Positions 1 to 10,738 of a DNA stretch of 64,000 nt are shown in pieces. Positions within the stretch are counted from its first letter, which is position 1. Every line of letters starts with the position of its first letter. The position numbers and the translations under genes were made by a program. The notes beneath the pieces are model-generated. The model saw only the letters and a list, made by a program, of their open reading frames with translations. It ran no database searches and had not been told where the DNA came from. Source of the stretch: Banduia mediterranea (GTDB lineage: Bacteria; Pseudomonadota; Gammaproteobacteria; Nevskiales; Nevskiaceae). The stretch lies in NCBI RefSeq assembly GCF_031846245.1, contig NZ_JAVRIC010000016.1:1-64000 (forward strand), in the 5' to 3' direction.

Positions 1-1
1 A

Positions 2-88
2 ATCGCGATGGAAGATGGCCTGCGCTTCGCGATTCGCGAAGGCGGCCGTACCGTTGGCGCCGGCGTCGTCGCCAAGATCCTGCAGTAG
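2..88 (+). CDS. tuf: Elongation factor Tu, C-terminal end (partial)
   Basis: The first 28 codons up to the TAG at 86-88 encode the conserved EF-Tu C-terminus ([16 protein letters not shown], then AKILQ). This belongs to the beta-barrel domain that contacts aminoacyl-tRNA. EF-Tu carries aminoacyl-tRNA to the ribosome. The gene starts outside the window. Its place just before rpsJ fits the usual str-to-S10 junction (rpsL-rpsG-fusA-tuf). Confidence 0.93.
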   Translation: MAMEDGLRFAIREGGRTVGAGVVAKILQ

Positions 89-144
89 GCGCATTGCGCT
101 TACCTGCAGACCTTCGTTCTTTAAGTAAAATCGAGTAGAGACGC

Positions 145-462
145 ATGGCCGCAACCAGCCAGTCCATACGCATCCGGCTTAAGGCCTTCGACCACCGCCT
201 GATTGACAAATCGGCACGTGAGATCGTTGAGACCGCAAAGCGCACGGGTGCCGTCGTTCGCGGGCCGATCCCGCTGCCGACGCGCAAAGAGCGTTTCACC
301 ATCCTGGTGTCGCCGCATGCCGACAAGGATGCGCGTGATCAGTATGAAATCCGCACGCACAAGCGCCTGATGCAGATCGTCGACCCGACCGAAAAGACGG
401 TCGACGCGCTGTCGAAGCTGGATCTTCCAGCCGGCGTCGAAGTGCAGATTCGCGTCAACTGA
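145..462 (+). CDS. rpsJ: 30S ribosomal protein S10
   Basis: This 105-residue protein matches the usual S10 length (E. coli 103). It has the S10 opening ([15 protein letters not shown]) and the central GPIPLPT loop. S10 sits in the 30S head and also acts with NusB in transcription antitermination. It heads the S10 operon here, 56 bp after tuf. I see no clear L4-type leader hairpin in that short gap, so autoregulation like that in E. coli is not evident. Confidence 0.97.
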   Translation: MAATSQSIRIRLKAFDHRLIDKSAREIVETAKRTGAVVRGPIPLPTRKERFTILVSPHADKDARDQYEIRTHKRLMQIVDPTEKTVDALSKLDLPAGVEVQIRVN

Positions 463-473
463 GGCCCGACGAA

Positions 474-1106
474 ATGACGATTGCAATCATTGGTCGCAAG
501 GTCGGCATGACCCGGATTTTCACCGAAGCCGGTCACTCCATTCCGGTCACGGTGATCGAATGCACGCCGAACCGCGTGACCCAGCTCAAGTCGCTGGAGT
601 CCGACGGTTATCGCGCGGTGCAGGTCGCCGTTGGTGAACAGAAGGCCAGCCGGATCAACAAGGCCGCCACCGGTCATTACGCCAAAGCGGGTGTGCCGGC
701 GGGACGTGGCCTCTGGGAAATCCGTCTGGTCGAGGGCGATCCCGATCTCGAGCCCGGCGCCGAGCTGAGCGTCGAGCAGTTTACCGACATCAAGCGGGTC
801 GACGTGACCGGCACCAGCATCGGCAAGGGTTTTGCCGGCGTGCAGAAGCGCTGGAACTTCGGAGGTGGCCGTGCGAGTCACGGTAACTCGCTGTCGCACC
901 GCGTCCCCGGCTCCATCGGTCAGCGCCAGAGCCCGGGCAAGGTGTGGAAGGGCAAGAAGATGGCGGGCCACATGGGGAACGAGCGTGTCACCACGCTGAA
1001 CCTCGATCTGGTCAAGGTTGACGCCGATCGCAATTTGTTGCTGGTCAAGGGTGCCGTTCCCGGCTCCAAGAACGGTGACGTCATCGTCCGCGCGGCGGTG
1101 AAGTAA
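474..1106 (+). CDS. rplC: 50S ribosomal protein L3
   Basis: This 210-residue protein has the L3 start ([11 protein letters not shown]) and the conserved central loop [20 protein letters not shown], which reaches the peptidyl transferase centre. The glutamine in GSIGQ corresponds to the residue N5-methylated by PrmB in E. coli. It is one of the first proteins to assemble on 23S rRNA. It starts 11 bp after rpsJ. Confidence 0.97.
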   Translation: MTIAIIGRKVGMTRIFTEAGHSIPVTVIECTPNRVTQLKSLESDGYRAVQVAVGEQKASRINKAATGHYAKAGVPAGRGLWEIRLVEGDPDLEPGAELSVEQFTDIKRVDVTGTSIGKGFAGVQKRWNFGGGRASHGNSLSHRVPGSIGQRQSPGKVWKGKKMAGHMGNERVTTLNLDLVKVDADRNLLLVKGAVPGSKNGDVIVRAAVK

Positions 1107-1119
1107 GGACGTGACAACG

Positions 1120-1725
1120 ATGGATATCCAACTACATAACAGTCAGAACACGCTCGCCGTGTCCGACGCCGTCTTCGGTGTCGACTTCAACGAGGCGCTG
1201 GTTCACCAGGTGGTGACGGCCTACCTCGCGGGCGGCCGTGCCGGCACCAAGAAGCAGAAGACGCGCGCTGAAGTGCGTGGCGGTGGCCGCAAGCCGTGGA
1301 AGCAGAAGGGCACCGGGCGTGCGCGCGCCGGTACCATCCGCAGCCCGTTGTGGCGCACCGGTGGTGTGACCTTCGCGGCGCGCCCGCGCAGCTTCGAGCA
1401 GAAGGTCAACCGCAAGATGTACCGCGGCGCGATCCGCTCGATCGTGGCCGAGCTCAACCGCTCGGGTGTGTTGATGGTCGCCGACGCGTTCACGGTCGAT
1501 GAGCCGAAGACCAAGTCGCTGATCGCCAAGCTCAATGAACTGGGTACGCAGAACCTGCTGATCGTGACCGAGTCGGTCGACGCGAATCTGGTGCTGTCCG
1601 CGCGCAACCTGCCGCACGTCGACGTCAGCGATGTCGAGGCGATCAACCCGGTCGCGCTGCTGTCCTTCGACAAGGTGCTGATGACCGAGGGCGCGATCAA
1701 GAAGCTGGAGAGCTGGCTGTCATGA
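1120..1725 (+). CDS. rplD: 50S ribosomal protein L4
   Basis: This is the L4 family, with the conserved basic loop [16 protein letters not shown] that lines the polypeptide exit tunnel. I chose the ATG at 1120, giving 201 residues, because AAGGAC at 1105-1110 is then 9 nt upstream. A GTG at 1111 in the same frame would sit directly on that ribosome-binding site. The 3' end overlaps the rplW start by 4 nt (ATGA). L4 represses the S10 operon in E. coli. Confidence 0.96.
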   Translation: MDIQLHNSQNTLAVSDAVFGVDFNEALVHQVVTAYLAGGRAGTKKQKTRAEVRGGGRKPWKQKGTGRARAGTIRSPLWRTGGVTFAARPRSFEQKVNRKMYRGAIRSIVAELNRSGVLMVADAFTVDEPKTKSLIAKLNELGTQNLLIVTESVDANLVLSARNLPHVDVSDVEAINPVALLSFDKVLMTEGAIKKLESWLS

Positions 1726-2018
1726 ACGTCGATCGTCTGCATTCCATCATCCTTGCTCCGGTGATTTCGGAGAAGGCCAACCGCGTCGCGGAAAAGCAGA
1801 ACCAGGCTGTGTTCAAGGTGCTGCCGAATGCCGAAAAGGCGGAGATTCGCGAGGCGGTCGAGAAGCTCTTCAACGTCAAGGTCACTTCGGTGCAAACCTT
1901 GAACGTGAAGGGCAAGACCAAGCGCTTCGGCCAAATGATGGGCCGTCGTTCCGATTGGAAGAAGGCCTACGTGACGCTCGCCGAAGGTGAGCAGATCGAC
2001 TTCCTGGGCCAGAGCTAA
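1722..2018 (+). CDS. rplW: 50S ribosomal protein L23
   Basis: This 98-residue protein has the L23 pattern: an N-terminal [10 protein letters not shown] and a later [12 protein letters not shown] in the long loop. L23 lies at the exit of the peptide tunnel and docks trigger factor and SRP. It overlaps the rplD stop codon, so translation is probably coupled. Confidence 0.97.
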   Translation: MNVDRLHSIILAPVISEKANRVAEKQNQAVFKVLPNAEKAEIREAVEKLFNVKVTSVQTLNVKGKTKRFGQMMGRRSDWKKAYVTLAEGEQIDFLGQS

Positions 2019-2032
2019 CTAGAGCTATCGCC

Positions 2033-2863
2033 ATGCCGTTGCAGAAAGCCAAACCGACATCCGCTGGCCGTCGCCACGTTGTCAAGGTCACACATCCGGA
2101 TCTCTACAAGGGCCGTCCGCACGCGCCCCTGCTTGAGAAGAAGTCCGGCAATGGTGGCCGCAACAACGCCGGTCGCATCACTACCCGTCACCAGGGTGGT
2201 GGTCACAAGCAGCACTATCGTGTCGTCGATTTCAAGCGGACCAAGGACGGGGTGCCGGCCAAGGTCGAGCGGATTGAGCACGATCCGAATCGCAGCGCGC
2301 ATATTGCTCTGCTGTGCTACGCCGACGGTGAGCGTCGCTACATCATCGCGCCCAAGGGCGTGAGCGCCGGCGATCAGCTGCAGTCCGGTCGTGATGCGCC
2401 GATCAAGCCGGGCAATGCCCTGCCGCTGCGCAACATTCCGCTGGGCTCGACGATTCACTGCATCGAGCTGCGCCCGGGCAAGGGCGCGCAGGTTGCGCGA
2501 TCCGCCGGTGCGGCCGTGCAGCTCGTGGCCCGTGATGGTGAGTATGTGACGCTGCGTCTTCGCTCCGGCGAAATGCGCAAGGTGCATGGCGATTGCCGCG
2601 CAACGCTGGGTGAGGCCGCCAATGGCGAGCACAACCTGCGTTCCTACGGCAAGGCCGGCGCGAAGCGCTGGAAGGGCATCCGCCCGACCGTCCGTGGTGT
2701 CGTCATGAACCCGGTTGACCATCCGCACGGCGGTGGTGAGGGCAAGTCCGGTCAGGGCAACCCGCATCCGGTGTCGCCGTGGGGCCAGAAGGCCAAGGGC
2801 CTCAGAACCCGCAACAACAAGCGCACGGAGAAGTTCATCGTGCGTAGCCGCCACAAGCGCTAA
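2033..2863 (+). CDS. rplB: 50S ribosomal protein L2
   Basis: This 276-residue protein is the expected length (E. coli 273). It contains the RTRHQGG-like RNA-binding segment ([15 protein letters not shown]) near the N-terminus. The highly conserved [12 protein letters not shown] near the C-terminus includes the histidine important for peptidyl transfer. L2 binds 23S rRNA near the active site and bridges the subunits. Confidence 0.98.
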   Translation: MPLQKAKPTSAGRRHVVKVTHPDLYKGRPHAPLLEKKSGNGGRNNAGRITTRHQGGGHKQHYRVVDFKRTKDGVPAKVERIEHDPNRSAHIALLCYADGERRYIIAPKGVSAGDQLQSGRDAPIKPGNALPLRNIPLGSTIHCIELRPGKGAQVARSAGAAVQLVARDGEYVTLRLRSGEMRKVHGDCRATLGEAANGEHNLRSYGKAGAKRWKGIRPTVRGVVMNPVDHPHGGGEGKSGQGNPHPVSPWGQKAKGLRTRNNKRTEKFIVRSRHKR

Positions 2864-2885
2864 CAGTACTGCTTGGATTTAAGCC

Positions 2886-3155
2886 ATGCCTCGTTCGATC
2901 AAGAAGGGCCCGTTCATCGACCACCATCTCGCAAAGAAGGTGAGCGATCTTCAGGGCGCCCGCGTCAAGAAGCCGATCAAGACCTGGTCGCGCCGCTCCA
3001 TGGTGTCGCCCGACATGGTCGGCTTGACCATTCAGGTCTATAACGGCCGCCAACACATGCCGGTGTTCGTCACCGAAAACATGGTGGGCCACAAGCTCGG
3101 TGAGTTTTCGCCGACCCGCACCTTCAAAGGCCATGTGGCCGACAAGAAGGGTTGA
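2886..3155 (+). CDS. rpsS: 30S ribosomal protein S19
   Basis: This 89-residue S19 begins with [14 protein letters not shown] and carries the conserved [21 protein letters not shown]19 sits in the head of the 30S subunit near the A-site finger. It lies 22 bp after rplB and 11 bp before rplV. Confidence 0.97.
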   Translation: MPRSIKKGPFIDHHLAKKVSDLQGARVKKPIKTWSRRSMVSPDMVGLTIQVYNGRQHMPVFVTENMVGHKLGEFSPTRTFKGHVADKKG

Positions 3156-3166
3156 GGAATAACGCC

Positions 3167-3499
3167 ATGCAGACGCAAGCAGTTCTTCGTTTCGTGCGCC
3201 TCTCCCCGCAGAAGGCGCGGCTGGTCGCTGACCAGGTCCGTGGCCAGAAGGTTGAGCAGGCGCTCAATCTGCTGAAGTTTTCGAACAAGCGCGCCGCCGA
3301 CATCATCCGCAAGGTGCTGGAATCGGCGATCGCCAATGCCGAGAACAACGATGGTGCCGACGTCGACGAATTGAAGGTCAAGGAGATCTTCGTCGATCAG
3401 GGCCCGGTAATGAAGCGCATCCAGCCGCGTGCCAAGGGCCGCGCGGATCGCATTCTCAAGCGGACGTCGCACATCACGATCCGCGTCGCGGACGAGTAA
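3167..3499 (+). CDS. rplV: 50S ribosomal protein L22
   Basis: This 110-residue L22 matches the family length. It shows the early [15 protein letters not shown] segment and the C-terminal beta-hairpin region ([14 protein letters not shown]) that lines the exit tunnel. I prefer the ATG at 3167, which follows a GAGGAA ribosome-binding site at 3154-3159. The reading frame could be extended to a TTG at 3152 inside the rpsS stop region. Confidence 0.97.
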   Translation: MQTQAVLRFVRLSPQKARLVADQVRGQKVEQALNLLKFSNKRAADIIRKVLESAIANAENNDGADVDELKVKEIFVDQGPVMKRIQPRAKGRADRILKRTSHITIRVADE

Positions 3500-3521
3500 G
3501 CGAGAGCAAACGGAAACGATC

Positions 3522-4199
3522 ATGGGTCACAAAGTACATCCCACTGGCATTCGCCTCGGTATCACCACGCGCTGGAAGTCCAACTGGTACGCCGAGCGCG
3601 CGACCTACCGTGAGAACCTCGGTACCGATCTGGAAGTGCGCACTTTCCTGCGCAAGAAGCTGGCGAACGCGTCGGTTTCGCAGATCTATATCGAGCGTCC
3701 GGCGAAGTCGGCACGCATCACCATTCATACCGCGCGTCCGGGCATCGTCATCGGCAAGAAGGGCGAGGACATCGAGAAGCTGAAGCGTCTCGTGGCCGGC
3801 AAGATGGGGCTGAAGCCCGACAGCGTGCACATCTCGGTCGAGGAAATCCGCAAGCCGGAACTCGATTCGCAGCTGATCGCTGAATCGGTGGCTCAGCAGC
3901 TCGAACGGCGCATCATGTTCCGCCGCGCGATGAAGCGCGCCGTGCAGAATGCGATGCGCCTGGGTGCCGGCGGCATCAAGATCCAGGTCAGCGGTCGTTT
4001 GAACGGTGCCGAGATCGCGCGCACCGAGTGGTATCGCGAAGGTCGTGTGCCCCTGCACACGCTGCGCGCCTATATCGATTACGGCTTTGCCGAGGCCAAG
4101 ACGACGTACGGAATCATCGGCGTCAAGGTCTGGGTGTTCCAGGGTGAACAGTTCGAAGCCGACGGCAAGGCGGCTTCGAAAGCCGCAGAAGCCGCCTGA
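3522..4199 (+). CDS. rpsC: 30S ribosomal protein S3
   Basis: This 225-residue S3 (E. coli 233) starts [13 protein letters not shown]. It has the KH-domain loop [15 protein letters not shown] and the C-terminal [12 protein letters not shown] segment near the mRNA entry channel. The frame is open further upstream, but the conserved MGHKVHP fixes the start at 3522. Confidence 0.97.
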   Translation: MGHKVHPTGIRLGITTRWKSNWYAERATYRENLGTDLEVRTFLRKKLANASVSQIYIERPAKSARITIHTARPGIVIGKKGEDIEKLKRLVAGKMGLKPDSVHISVEEIRKPELDSQLIAESVAQQLERRIMFRRAMKRAVQNAMRLGAGGIKIQVSGRLNGAEIARTEWYREGRVPLHTLRAYIDYGFAEAKTTYGIIGVKVWVFQGEQFEADGKAASKAAEAA

Positions 4200-4213
4200 G
4201 GAGTTTCGACACC

Positions 4214-4627
4214 ATGATGCAGCCCAAGCGCACCAAGTACAGAAAGCAGATGAAAGGCCGCAATCGCGGCCTGGCGACGACCGGCAACAAGGTCTCGTTC
4301 GGTGAGTTCGGTCTCCAGTCCTTGGAGCTGGGCCAGGTCACCGCACGTCAGATCGAAGCCGCGCGTCGAGCGATTTCGCGTCACATCAAGCGTGGCGGCA
4401 AGCTCTGGATCCGTATTTTTCCGGACGTGCCCGTAACCCGCAAACCGCTCGAAGTCCGTATGGGCAAGGGCAAGGGTAACGTGGAGTGGTGGGCCGCCAA
4501 GGTTCAGCCGGGCCGCATGCTTTATGAAATGGAAGGCGTTCCCGAAGAGCTCGCACGCGAGGCATTCCGCCTTGCGGCCGCGAAGTTACCGGTGAAAGTC
4601 CAGTTTGTTACCCGGACGATCATGTAA
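4214..4627 (+). CDS. rplP: 50S ribosomal protein L16
   Basis: This 137-residue L16 begins [19 protein letters not shown], close to the E. coli protein (136 residues). It contains the conserved [13 protein letters not shown]16 organises the A-site region of 23S rRNA. Its TAA shares one base with the rpmC ATG. Confidence 0.97.
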   Translation: MMQPKRTKYRKQMKGRNRGLATTGNKVSFGEFGLQSLELGQVTARQIEAARRAISRHIKRGGKLWIRIFPDVPVTRKPLEVRMGKGKGNVEWWAAKVQPGRMLYEMEGVPEELAREAFRLAAAKLPVKVQFVTRTIM

Positions 4628-4833
4628 TGAAGACCACGGATTACGTTAAGGAGCTGAGCGGCAAGAATGCTGAGCAGCTCAATGAAGAACTCGCGGCGCT
4701 GCGCAAGGAGCAGTTCAACCTGCGCATGCAGTCGGCGACGGGCCAGTTGACGCAGACTTCGCGAATCGGCGAAGTGCGCAAGAAGATCGCGCGCGTCAAA
4801 ACGTTTATGCAGAAGCAGCAGGCGCAGGCCTGA
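4627..4833 (+). CDS. rpmC: 50S ribosomal protein L29
   Basis: This 68-residue L29 has the typical two-helix composition: an N-terminal [14 protein letters not shown] and the conserved [12 protein letters not shown]29 sits next to L23 at the tunnel exit. Its start overlaps the last base of rplP. Confidence 0.96.
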   Translation: MKTTDYVKELSGKNAEQLNEELAALRKEQFNLRMQSATGQLTQTSRIGEVRKKIARVKTFMQKQQAQA

Positions 4834-4849
4834 ACCGCAGGATATGGCG

Positions 4850-5131
4850 ATGAGCGAGCAGACCGAAAAGACCCAGCGCATTGTTGTCGGACGCGTGGTG
4901 TCGAACAAGATGGACAAGACGATCACCGTGCTGGTCGAACGTCGCGTCAAGCACGCGATCTATGGCAAGTACATGCGTCGGTCGACCAAGATCAAGGCGC
5001 ACGATGAAGCCAATACGTGCAACGAGGGTGATCTGGTGTCGATCACCGAATGCCGTCCCTTGTCCAAGGACAAGAACCACCGCCTGGTTGCAGTGCTTGA
5101 ACCGGTCGCGGGCGTGACCACGGGAGCCTGA
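4850..5131 (+). CDS. rpsQ: 30S ribosomal protein S17
   Basis: S17 is recognised by [19 protein letters not shown] and the C-terminal [14 protein letters not shown]. Two in-frame ATGs exist, at 4844 and 4850. AGGA at 4839-4842 is only about 1 nt from the first but 7 nt from the second, so I chose 4850 (93 residues). S17 binds 16S rRNA early in 30S assembly. Confidence 0.96.
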   Translation: MSEQTEKTQRIVVGRVVSNKMDKTITVLVERRVKHAIYGKYMRRSTKIKAHDEANTCNEGDLVSITECRPLSKDKNHRLVAVLEPVAGVTTGA

Positions 5132-5135
5132 GGCC

Positions 5136-5501
5136 ATGATTCAGCAAGAATCGATGCTGGCAGCCGCTGACAACAGCGGGGCCAAGACCATGCTGGTGAT
5201 CCGTGTGGCGGGCTCGACCCATCGGCGTTACGCCGGTGTGGGCGACATCGTCAAGGTCACGATCAAGGACGCAATTCCTCGTGGCAAGGTCAAGAAGGGT
5301 GAGGTTCACAATGCAGTCGTGGTGCGTACGCGTCACCCGGTGCGTCGTCCGGATGGTTCCGCCATTCGTTTCGACAGCAACGCGGCGGTACTGCTAGACG
5401 GCAAGTTCGAACCGATTGGTACACGTATTTTCGGGCCGGTTACCCGAGAGCTGCGCGAGAAGTTCATGCGCATCATCTCGCTGGCCCCCGAAGTTCTTTG
5501 A
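5136..5501 (+). CDS. rplN: 50S ribosomal protein L14
   Basis: L14 is 121 residues (E. coli 123). It opens [17 protein letters not shown] and has the conserved [12 protein letters not shown] loop. L14 forms part of the intersubunit surface and is the docking site of RsfS, encoded at 17330 in this window. In E. coli it begins the spc operon; here it follows rpsQ by 4 bp, so the S10 and spc genes look continuous. Confidence 0.97.
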   Translation: MIQQESMLAAADNSGAKTMLVIRVAGSTHRRYAGVGDIVKVTIKDAIPRGKVKKGEVHNAVVVRTRHPVRRPDGSAIRFDSNAAVLLDGKFEPIGTRIFGPVTRELREKFMRIISLAPEVL

Positions 5502-5532
5502 ACGAATTAGAGCGTTTGGACGGTCTTTACCG

Positions 5533-5859
5533 ATGAACAAGATTCGCAAGGGCGACGAAGTCGTCGTCATTACCGGTCGCGACAAGGATCGCCGCGGCAC
5601 CGTTTCGCAGGTTCTGGCGAATGGCAAGCTGATGGTCGACGGTATCAATGTCGTGAAGAAGCATCAGAAGCCGAACCCGAATTCGGGCGTGCCCGGCGGA
5701 ATCGTCGAGAAGGAAATGCCGCTCGACGTGTCCAACGTGATGCTGTGGAACGCGGCCGCCGACAAGGGTGACCGGGTCGGATTCAGGTTCGAGGGCGAAG
5801 GCAGCGAGCGCCGCAAGGTGCGCGTGTTCAAGTCCAGCGGCGATGTCGTCGGCCGTTAA
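5533..5859 (+). CDS. rplX: 50S ribosomal protein L24
   Basis: This 108-residue L24 contains a KOW-like beginning ([21 protein letters not shown]) and the later [17 protein letters not shown]24 initiates assembly of the large subunit. The frame is open upstream into rplN, but the conserved start [10 protein letters not shown] places initiation at 5533. Confidence 0.96.
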   Translation: MNKIRKGDEVVVITGRDKDRRGTVSQVLANGKLMVDGINVVKKHQKPNPNSGVPGGIVEKEMPLDVSNVMLWNAAADKGDRVGFRFEGEGSERRKVRVFKSSGDVVGR

Positions 5860-5875
5860 GCGAGAGGACTGAGCA

Positions 5876-6412
5876 ATGTCAACGATGCAAAGCTATTACA
5901 ACGATACGGTACGCGCGCAGCTGCAGGAAAAGCTTGCCTGCAACGTGATGTCCGTGCCGCGTCTGAGCAAGGTCACGCTGAACATGGGCCTGGGCGAAGC
6001 GGTGAACGACCGCAAGGTCATCGAACACGCCATGAAAGACCTCACGACCGTCGCCGGCCAGAAGCCGGTGGTGACCAAGTCGCGCAAGGCCATCGCGGGT
6101 TTCAAGATCCGTGAGGACTATCCCGTTGGCATGATGGTCACGCTGCGCTCCGTGCGCATGTATGAGTTCATGGAGCGTCTGATCAACATCTCGCTGCCGC
6201 GAATCCGCGATTTCCGCGGAATTTCGCCGAAGGGCTTTGATGGCCGCGGCAACTTCAATTTCGGCATTACCGAACAGATCATCTTCCCGGAAATCGATTA
6301 CGACAAGATCGATTCTATCCGTGGCATGAACATTTCAATCACGACGACGGCGAAGAACAACGAAGAAGGTCGGGCCCTGCTCGACGCCTTCGGCTTCCCG
6401 TTCCGCAAGTGA
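5876..6412 (+). CDS. rplE: 50S ribosomal protein L5
   Basis: This 178-residue L5 has the family signature [18 protein letters not shown] and the C-terminal [14 protein letters not shown]5 binds 5S rRNA and contacts the P-site tRNA. GAGAGGA ends about 8 nt upstream of the ATG at 5876. Confidence 0.97.
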   Translation: MSTMQSYYNDTVRAQLQEKLACNVMSVPRLSKVTLNMGLGEAVNDRKVIEHAMKDLTTVAGQKPVVTKSRKAIAGFKIREDYPVGMMVTLRSVRMYEFMERLINISLPRIRDFRGISPKGFDGRGNFNFGITEQIIFPEIDYDKIDSIRGMNISITTTAKNNEEGRALLDAFGFPFRK

Positions 6413-6427
6413 GGCGCGAGTAACCCC

Positions 6428-6733
6428 ATGGCCAAGACCAGCATGATCAACCGCGAGATTAAGCGTCAGAAGCTCGCGAACCGTTACGCCAAGAAGCGCG
6501 CCCAGCTCAAGGAGATCATCTCCAGCCATAACGCGGATTTTGACGACAAGGCAGCCGCCGTCGAAGCGCTGTCGAAGCTGCCGCGTGACTCGTCGCCGGC
6601 GCGTCAGCGCACGCGCTGCGCCATCACCGGCCGTCCGCGTGGTGTCTACAAGAAGTTCGGTCTGGCCCGTAACAAGCTGCGCGAGTCGGCGATGAACGGC
6701 GAAATTCCCGGCCTCAAGAAAGCCAGCTGGTAA
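6428..6733 (+). CDS. rpsN: 30S ribosomal protein S14, zinc-independent type
   Basis: This 101-residue S14 contains [20 protein letters not shown] and lacks the paired CxxC motifs of the short zinc-binding form. It is therefore the longer, zinc-independent version found in E. coli. It acts in the 30S head near the decoding site. Confidence 0.97.
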   Translation: MAKTSMINREIKRQKLANRYAKKRAQLKEIISSHNADFDDKAAAVEALSKLPRDSSPARQRTRCAITGRPRGVYKKFGLARNKLRESAMNGEIPGLKKASW

Positions 6734-6745
6734 GAGACTGTCGAT

Positions 6746-7141
6746 ATGAGCATGAACGATCCCATCGCCGATTTCCTGACCCGTATCCGCAACGGTCAGG
6801 CGGCGCGCAAGAAGACGGTCACCGGTCCTTCGTCGACGACGAAAGAGTCCATCGCCGCAGTGCTGAAGCAGGAAGGCTACATCAGCGACTATTCGGTGCA
6901 GACCGATGGCGTGAAGAAGACGATCACGGTGAATCTGAAGTATTTCGAAGGCAAGCCCGTCATTGCCCGTCTGGAGCGCTACAGCCGTCTGTCGCTGCGC
7001 GCCTATCGCGGCAAGGACGAACTTCCGCGGGTTCTCGGCGGCCTGGGCGTGGCGATCGTGTCGACGTCCAAGGGTGTCGTGACCGACAAGCAGGCGCGCG
7101 CGGCCGGTGACGGCGGCGAAGTGCTGTGCGTCGTGTCCTGA
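6746..7141 (+). CDS. rpsH: 30S ribosomal protein S8
   Basis: This 131-residue S8 shows the N-terminal [14 protein letters not shown] and the C-terminal [13 protein letters not shown] followed by GGEVLCVV. S8 binds the central domain of 16S rRNA. In E. coli it represses the spc operon at the rplE start. Confidence 0.97.
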   Translation: MSMNDPIADFLTRIRNGQAARKKTVTGPSSTTKESIAAVLKQEGYISDYSVQTDGVKKTITVNLKYFEGKPVIARLERYSRLSLRAYRGKDELPRVLGGLGVAIVSTSKGVVTDKQARAAGDGGEVLCVVS

Positions 7142-7152
7142 GGTGAATTGAA

Positions 7153-7683
7153 ATGTCACGAGTTGCCAAATTTCCATTGACGTGGCCCAAGGGTGTCGAA
7201 CTCAAGGTCAACGGTAGCGAGGTCACGGTGAAGGGCGCGAAAGCGCAGCTGTCGCTGAGGCTGCCAAACGGCATCGCGCTGGACCTGAACGAAAGTGGTG
7301 CGACGATCGCGTCTGAATCGGTCGAGAAGCAGCCGGCGATGTCGGGCACCACGCGCGCCAACATCAATAACCTGATCGTGGGCGTTTCGGAAGGTTTCGA
7401 ACGCAAGCTGGCGCTGGTTGGCGTCGGTTACCGCGCCGCGGCGCAGGGCAAGAGCCTGAGCCTGTCGCTGGGCTTCTCTCACCCTGTCGACTATCCGGTG
7501 CCGGAAGGCATTACCGTCGAAACACCGACCCCGACCGAGATCGTGGTCAAGGGTGCCGACAAGCAGAAGGTCGGGCAGGTGGCCGCCGAGATCCGAGCCT
7601 ACCGTCCGCCCGAGCCATACAAGGGCAAGGGCGTGCGCTATGTCGGTGAACGCGTGGTGATGAAGGAAGCGAAGAAGAAGTAA
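7153..7683 (+). CDS. rplF: 50S ribosomal protein L6
   Basis: This 176-residue L6 is the standard length. The second repeat carries [15 protein letters not shown], and the C-terminus has the [13 protein letters not shown] signature. L6 lies near the base of the L7/L12 stalk and the factor-binding region. Confidence 0.97.
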   Translation: MSRVAKFPLTWPKGVELKVNGSEVTVKGAKAQLSLRLPNGIALDLNESGATIASESVEKQPAMSGTTRANINNLIVGVSEGFERKLALVGVGYRAAAQGKSLSLSLGFSHPVDYPVPEGITVETPTPTEIVVKGADKQKVGQVAAEIRAYRPPEPYKGKGVRYVGERVVMKEAKKK

Positions 7684-7732
7684 GGCCAGTTTAAAGCCTG
7701 CGGCCATCGGGCCGCGGTTGGACACATGAACT

Positions 7733-8089
7733 ATGAACTCGAAGAAAGCAACACGCATCCGCCGCGCGACCAAAACGCGCGCCAAGATTCACGAACTGGG
7801 CGTACATCGCCTGTGCGTGAACCGTACGCCGCGCCACATCTATGCGCAGGTCATCGCGCCGGACGCGGGCAGCACGCTGGCGGCCGCCTCCACGGTGGAG
7901 AAGGTGCTGGTCGAGGGCCTGAGCTCGACGGGCGGCGTTGAAGCGGCCAAGAAGATCGGTGAAGAGATCGCCAAGCGGGCGAAGGCAGCAGGAATCACGA
8001 CCGTGGCGTTCGATCGTTCCGGTTTCAAATACCACGGTCGCGTCAAGGCACTTGCCGACGCGGCGCGCGAAGGCGGTCTGGAGTTTTAA
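7733..8089 (+). CDS. rplR: 50S ribosomal protein L18
   Basis: This 118-residue L18 has the basic opening [16 protein letters not shown] and the conserved [15 protein letters not shown] and [25 protein letters not shown]. It binds 5S rRNA with L5. A nearby ATG at 7726 is in another frame; the family start matches 7733. Confidence 0.97.
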   Translation: MNSKKATRIRRATKTRAKIHELGVHRLCVNRTPRHIYAQVIAPDAGSTLAAASTVEKVLVEGLSSTGGVEAAKKIGEEIAKRAKAAGITTVAFDRSGFKYHGRVKALADAAREGGLEF

Positions 8090-8092
8090 GAA

Positions 8093-8623
8093 ATGGCGAA
8101 TCCGAACAGAGCGAACTCGAATCGTAGCTACGACGACAACCAGGGTGGCGATTTCAAGGAAAAGCTGGTCACCGTCAACCGGGTCTCCAAGACCGTCAAG
8201 GGCGGCAAGCAGTTCGCGTTCACCGCGCTGACGGTGGTAGGCGACGGCGCCGGTAAGGTCGGCATGGGTTACGGCAAGGCACGCGAAGTGCCGGTTGCGA
8301 TCCAGAAGGCGATGGAGCGTGCACGCAAGTCCATGGTTTCCGTGGCCCTGCGCGGCCAGACGCTGCAGCACGAAATCGAGGGCAACCACGGCGCCACGCG
8401 AGTCATCATTCGCCCGGCCTCCGACGGTACCGGCGTCATCGCCGGCGGCGCTATGCGCGCAGTGTTCGAAGTCGCCGGTGTGCATAACGTGCTGGCCAAG
8501 TCCTTCGGTTCGCGCAATCCGATCAATCTGGTACGCGCCACGATCGATGGGCTGAGCCGCATGAACCTTCCGGACGAGATTGCCGCCAAGCGTGGCAAGA
8601 CCGTCGAAGAGATCCTGGGGTAA
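8093..8623 (+). CDS. rpsE: 30S ribosomal protein S5
   Basis: This 176-residue S5 has the double-stranded-RNA-binding region ([20 protein letters not shown]) and the later [17 protein letters not shown]5 sits at the mRNA entry site and affects decoding fidelity. It follows rplR by 3 bp. Confidence 0.97.
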   Translation: MANPNRANSNRSYDDNQGGDFKEKLVTVNRVSKTVKGGKQFAFTALTVVGDGAGKVGMGYGKAREVPVAIQKAMERARKSMVSVALRGQTLQHEIEGNHGATRVIIRPASDGTGVIAGGAMRAVFEVAGVHNVLAKSFGSRNPINLVRATIDGLSRMNLPDEIAAKRGKTVEEILG

Positions 8624-8626
8624 GCC

Positions 8627-8815
8627 ATGGCTGATAAGAAGATTCGTGTCACCCTGATCCGTTCGCCGTTCGGCCAGCTCAAGCAGCACCGCAACAACGT
8701 CAACGGTCTCGGTTTGCGCAAGATGCATCAGAGCCGTGAACTCGTGGCCACGCCTGCGGTCATGGGTATGGTCAACGCCTCGGTCCATATGCTGAAGGTC
8801 GAAGAATTGTCGTAA
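8627..8815 (+). CDS. rpmD: 50S ribosomal protein L30
   Basis: This 62-residue L30 has IRVTLIRSPFGQLKQHRNNV and GLRKMHQSRELV, matching the family (E. coli 59). It lies between rpsE and rplO as in other gammaproteobacteria. Confidence 0.96.
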   Translation: MADKKIRVTLIRSPFGQLKQHRNNVNGLGLRKMHQSRELVATPAVMGMVNASVHMLKVEELS

Positions 8816-8893
8816 GGCGTGCAGGGTGAGGGGGAAGGCGCAAAAGCTTTTACTCCACTCGCCGCATGTCTCACACCTCACCTGAGTCAACAG

Positions 8894-9391
8894 ATGAAAA
8901 AGCTCAACGAAATCAAACCTGCCGATGGTGCCAAGACGTCGAAGAAGCGCGTCGGTCGCGGCATCGGCTCCGGCCTGGGCAAGACTGCCGGTCGTGGCCA
9001 CAAGGGTCAGCGCGCGCGCTCCGGCGGTTATCACAAGGTCGGTTTTGAAGGCGGTCAGATGCCGATTCAGCGCCGCCTGCCGAAGCGTGGCTTTCGCTCG
9101 ACGACCGTCAAGCAGACCGCCGAGGTTCGTCTGTCCGAGCTGGAGAAGCTGGGCGTGGACGAGATCGATCTGACGGTGCTCAAGGCGGCCAATGTGGTTC
9201 CGGCGACGGCGCTGCAGGCGAAGGTCATCAAGTCCGGTGAGTTGAGCCGCAAGCTGCAGCTCAAGGGTGTTCTGGTCACCAAGGGCGCGCGCGCGGCCGT
9301 CGAAGCCGCTGGAGGCTCGGTTACCGATATCGATACGACGCCGGCGGCAGATGCCAGCAGTCCGGCCTCCGACGCGAGCCCGGCGGAGTAA
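8894..9391 (+). CDS. rplO: 50S ribosomal protein L15
   Basis: L15 is identified by the glycine-rich [17 protein letters not shown] and the following [17 protein letters not shown]. With the ATG at 8894 it is 165 residues, about 20 longer than E. coli L15 (144). The extra part is an acidic Ala/Asp/Ser tail ending SDASPAE. The 78-bp gap after rpmD is the longest in this part of the operon, and no good Shine-Dalgarno precedes 8894. A GTG at 8819 is open in frame and would add 25 residues of unusual composition, which I consider unlikely. Confidence 0.95.
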   Translation: MKKLNEIKPADGAKTSKKRVGRGIGSGLGKTAGRGHKGQRARSGGYHKVGFEGGQMPIQRRLPKRGFRSTTVKQTAEVRLSELEKLGVDEIDLTVLKAANVVPATALQAKVIKSGELSRKLQLKGVLVTKGARAAVEAAGGSVTDIDTTPAADASSPASDASPAE

Positions 9392-9403
9392 TTCGAGAAC
9401 ATC

Positions 9404-10738
9404 ATGGCGAGAGGCACACCACAAGTCGGCGCTGGCATGGATCTCACCAAGATTGGTGAGATCAAGAACCGTATCTGGTTCCTGCTGGGCGCGATTGTCG
9501 TGTTTCGCATCGGCACGTTCATTCCGGTACCGGGTATCGACCCGGTGCAACTTGAGCAGCTGTTCGATGCCAATCGCGGCACGATCCTGGACATGTTCAA
9601 CATGTTTTCGGGTGGTGCGCTGTCGCGCCTGTCGATCTTCGCGCTCGGCGTGATGCCGTACATCTCGGCGTCCATCATTGTGCAGCTGATGTCCTCGGTG
9701 GTTCCCGCCCTGAAGGAACTGCGCAAGGAAGGCGAGTCCGGCCGGCGCACGATCACCAAGTACACGCGCTACGGAACGCTCGGGCTTGCAACGTTCCAGT
9801 CCATCGGTGCTGCGGTCGCGCTGCAGAACTCCGGCGTGGCGCTGGCCCCGGGTTTCGGCTTCCTGTTCACCGCTGCGGTGAGCCTGGTGACCGGAGCGAT
9901 GTTCCTGATGTGGTTGGGCGAACAGGTGACCGAGCGCGGTATCGGCAACGGTATCTCGATACTGATCTTCGCCGGCATCGTGGCTGGACTTCCGACCTCG
10001 CTGGGCTCGATGGCGCAGCTGGTCAGTCAGGGCGAGATGAGTCCGTTCATGGTCATCGGCGTGGTCCTGTTGGTCGGCGCCGTGGTCTACGGCGTGGTTT
10101 ACGCCGAACGCGCCCAGCGCCGCATTCCGGTGCACCATGCGCGCCGCCAGCAGGGCCGCAAGATGTTCGCCGCGCAGACCCAGCACCTGCCGCTGAAGCT
10201 GAACATGGCGGGCGTGATTCCCCCGATCTTCGCGTCGTCGATCATCCTGTTTCCAGCATCGATGATCCGTTTCTTCGGAGACAGCGGCCCTTCGTGGCTG
10301 CAGCAGGCGGCCAACGCCCTGTCGCCCGGGCAGCCGGTGTACATGCTGTTGTACGCCTCGATGATCATCTTCTTCTGCTTCTTCTATACGGCCCTGGTTT
10401 TCGACTCGCGCGAAACCGCGGACAATCTGAAGAAGTCGGGTGCCTTCATTCCCGGTGTGCGGCCTGGCATTCACACCGCCAAGTACATTGATCTGGTGCT
10501 GACGCGCCTTACCGTTGCCGGTGCGGCCTACATCACCGCGATCTGTCTGCTGCCGGAGATTCTGTACTCGCAGTTTTCCGTGCCGTTCTATTTCGGCGGA
10601 ACCTCGCTGTTGATTACCGTGGTGGTGGTTATGGATTTCATGGCGCAGCTGCAGGCGCACCTGATGTCGCACCAGTATGAAAGCCTTCTGAAGAAGGCCA
10701 ATCTTAAGTCGTTGAACCGGCCCGGCGTGGTCCGCTGA
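9404..10738 (+). CDS. secY: Preprotein translocase subunit SecY
   Basis: SecY is the channel subunit of the SecYEG translocon in the inner membrane. This 444-residue protein has ten hydrophobic segments and hallmark motifs. [10 protein letters not shown] follows TM1, [15 protein letters not shown] (plug/TM2 region) comes next, and a cytoplasmic [10 protein letters not shown]-type loop lies between TM6 and TM7. It ends the spc operon as usual. Confidence 0.98.
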   Translation: MARGTPQVGAGMDLTKIGEIKNRIWFLLGAIVVFRIGTFIPVPGIDPVQLEQLFDANRGTILDMFNMFSGGALSRLSIFALGVMPYISASIIVQLMSSVVPALKELRKEGESGRRTITKYTRYGTLGLATFQSIGAAVALQNSGVALAPGFGFLFTAAVSLVTGAMFLMWLGEQVTERGIGNGISILIFAGIVAGLPTSLGSMAQLVSQGEMSPFMVIGVVLLVGAVVYGVVYAERAQRRIPVHHARRQQGRKMFAAQTQHLPLKLNMAGVIPPIFASSIILFPASMIRFFGDSGPSWLQQAANALSPGQPVYMLLYASMIIFFCFFYTALVFDSRETADNLKKSGAFIPGVRPGIHTAKYIDLVLTRLTVAGAAYITAICLLPEILYSQFSVPFYFGGTSLLITVVVVMDFMAQLQAHLMSHQYESLLKKANLKSLNRPGVVR

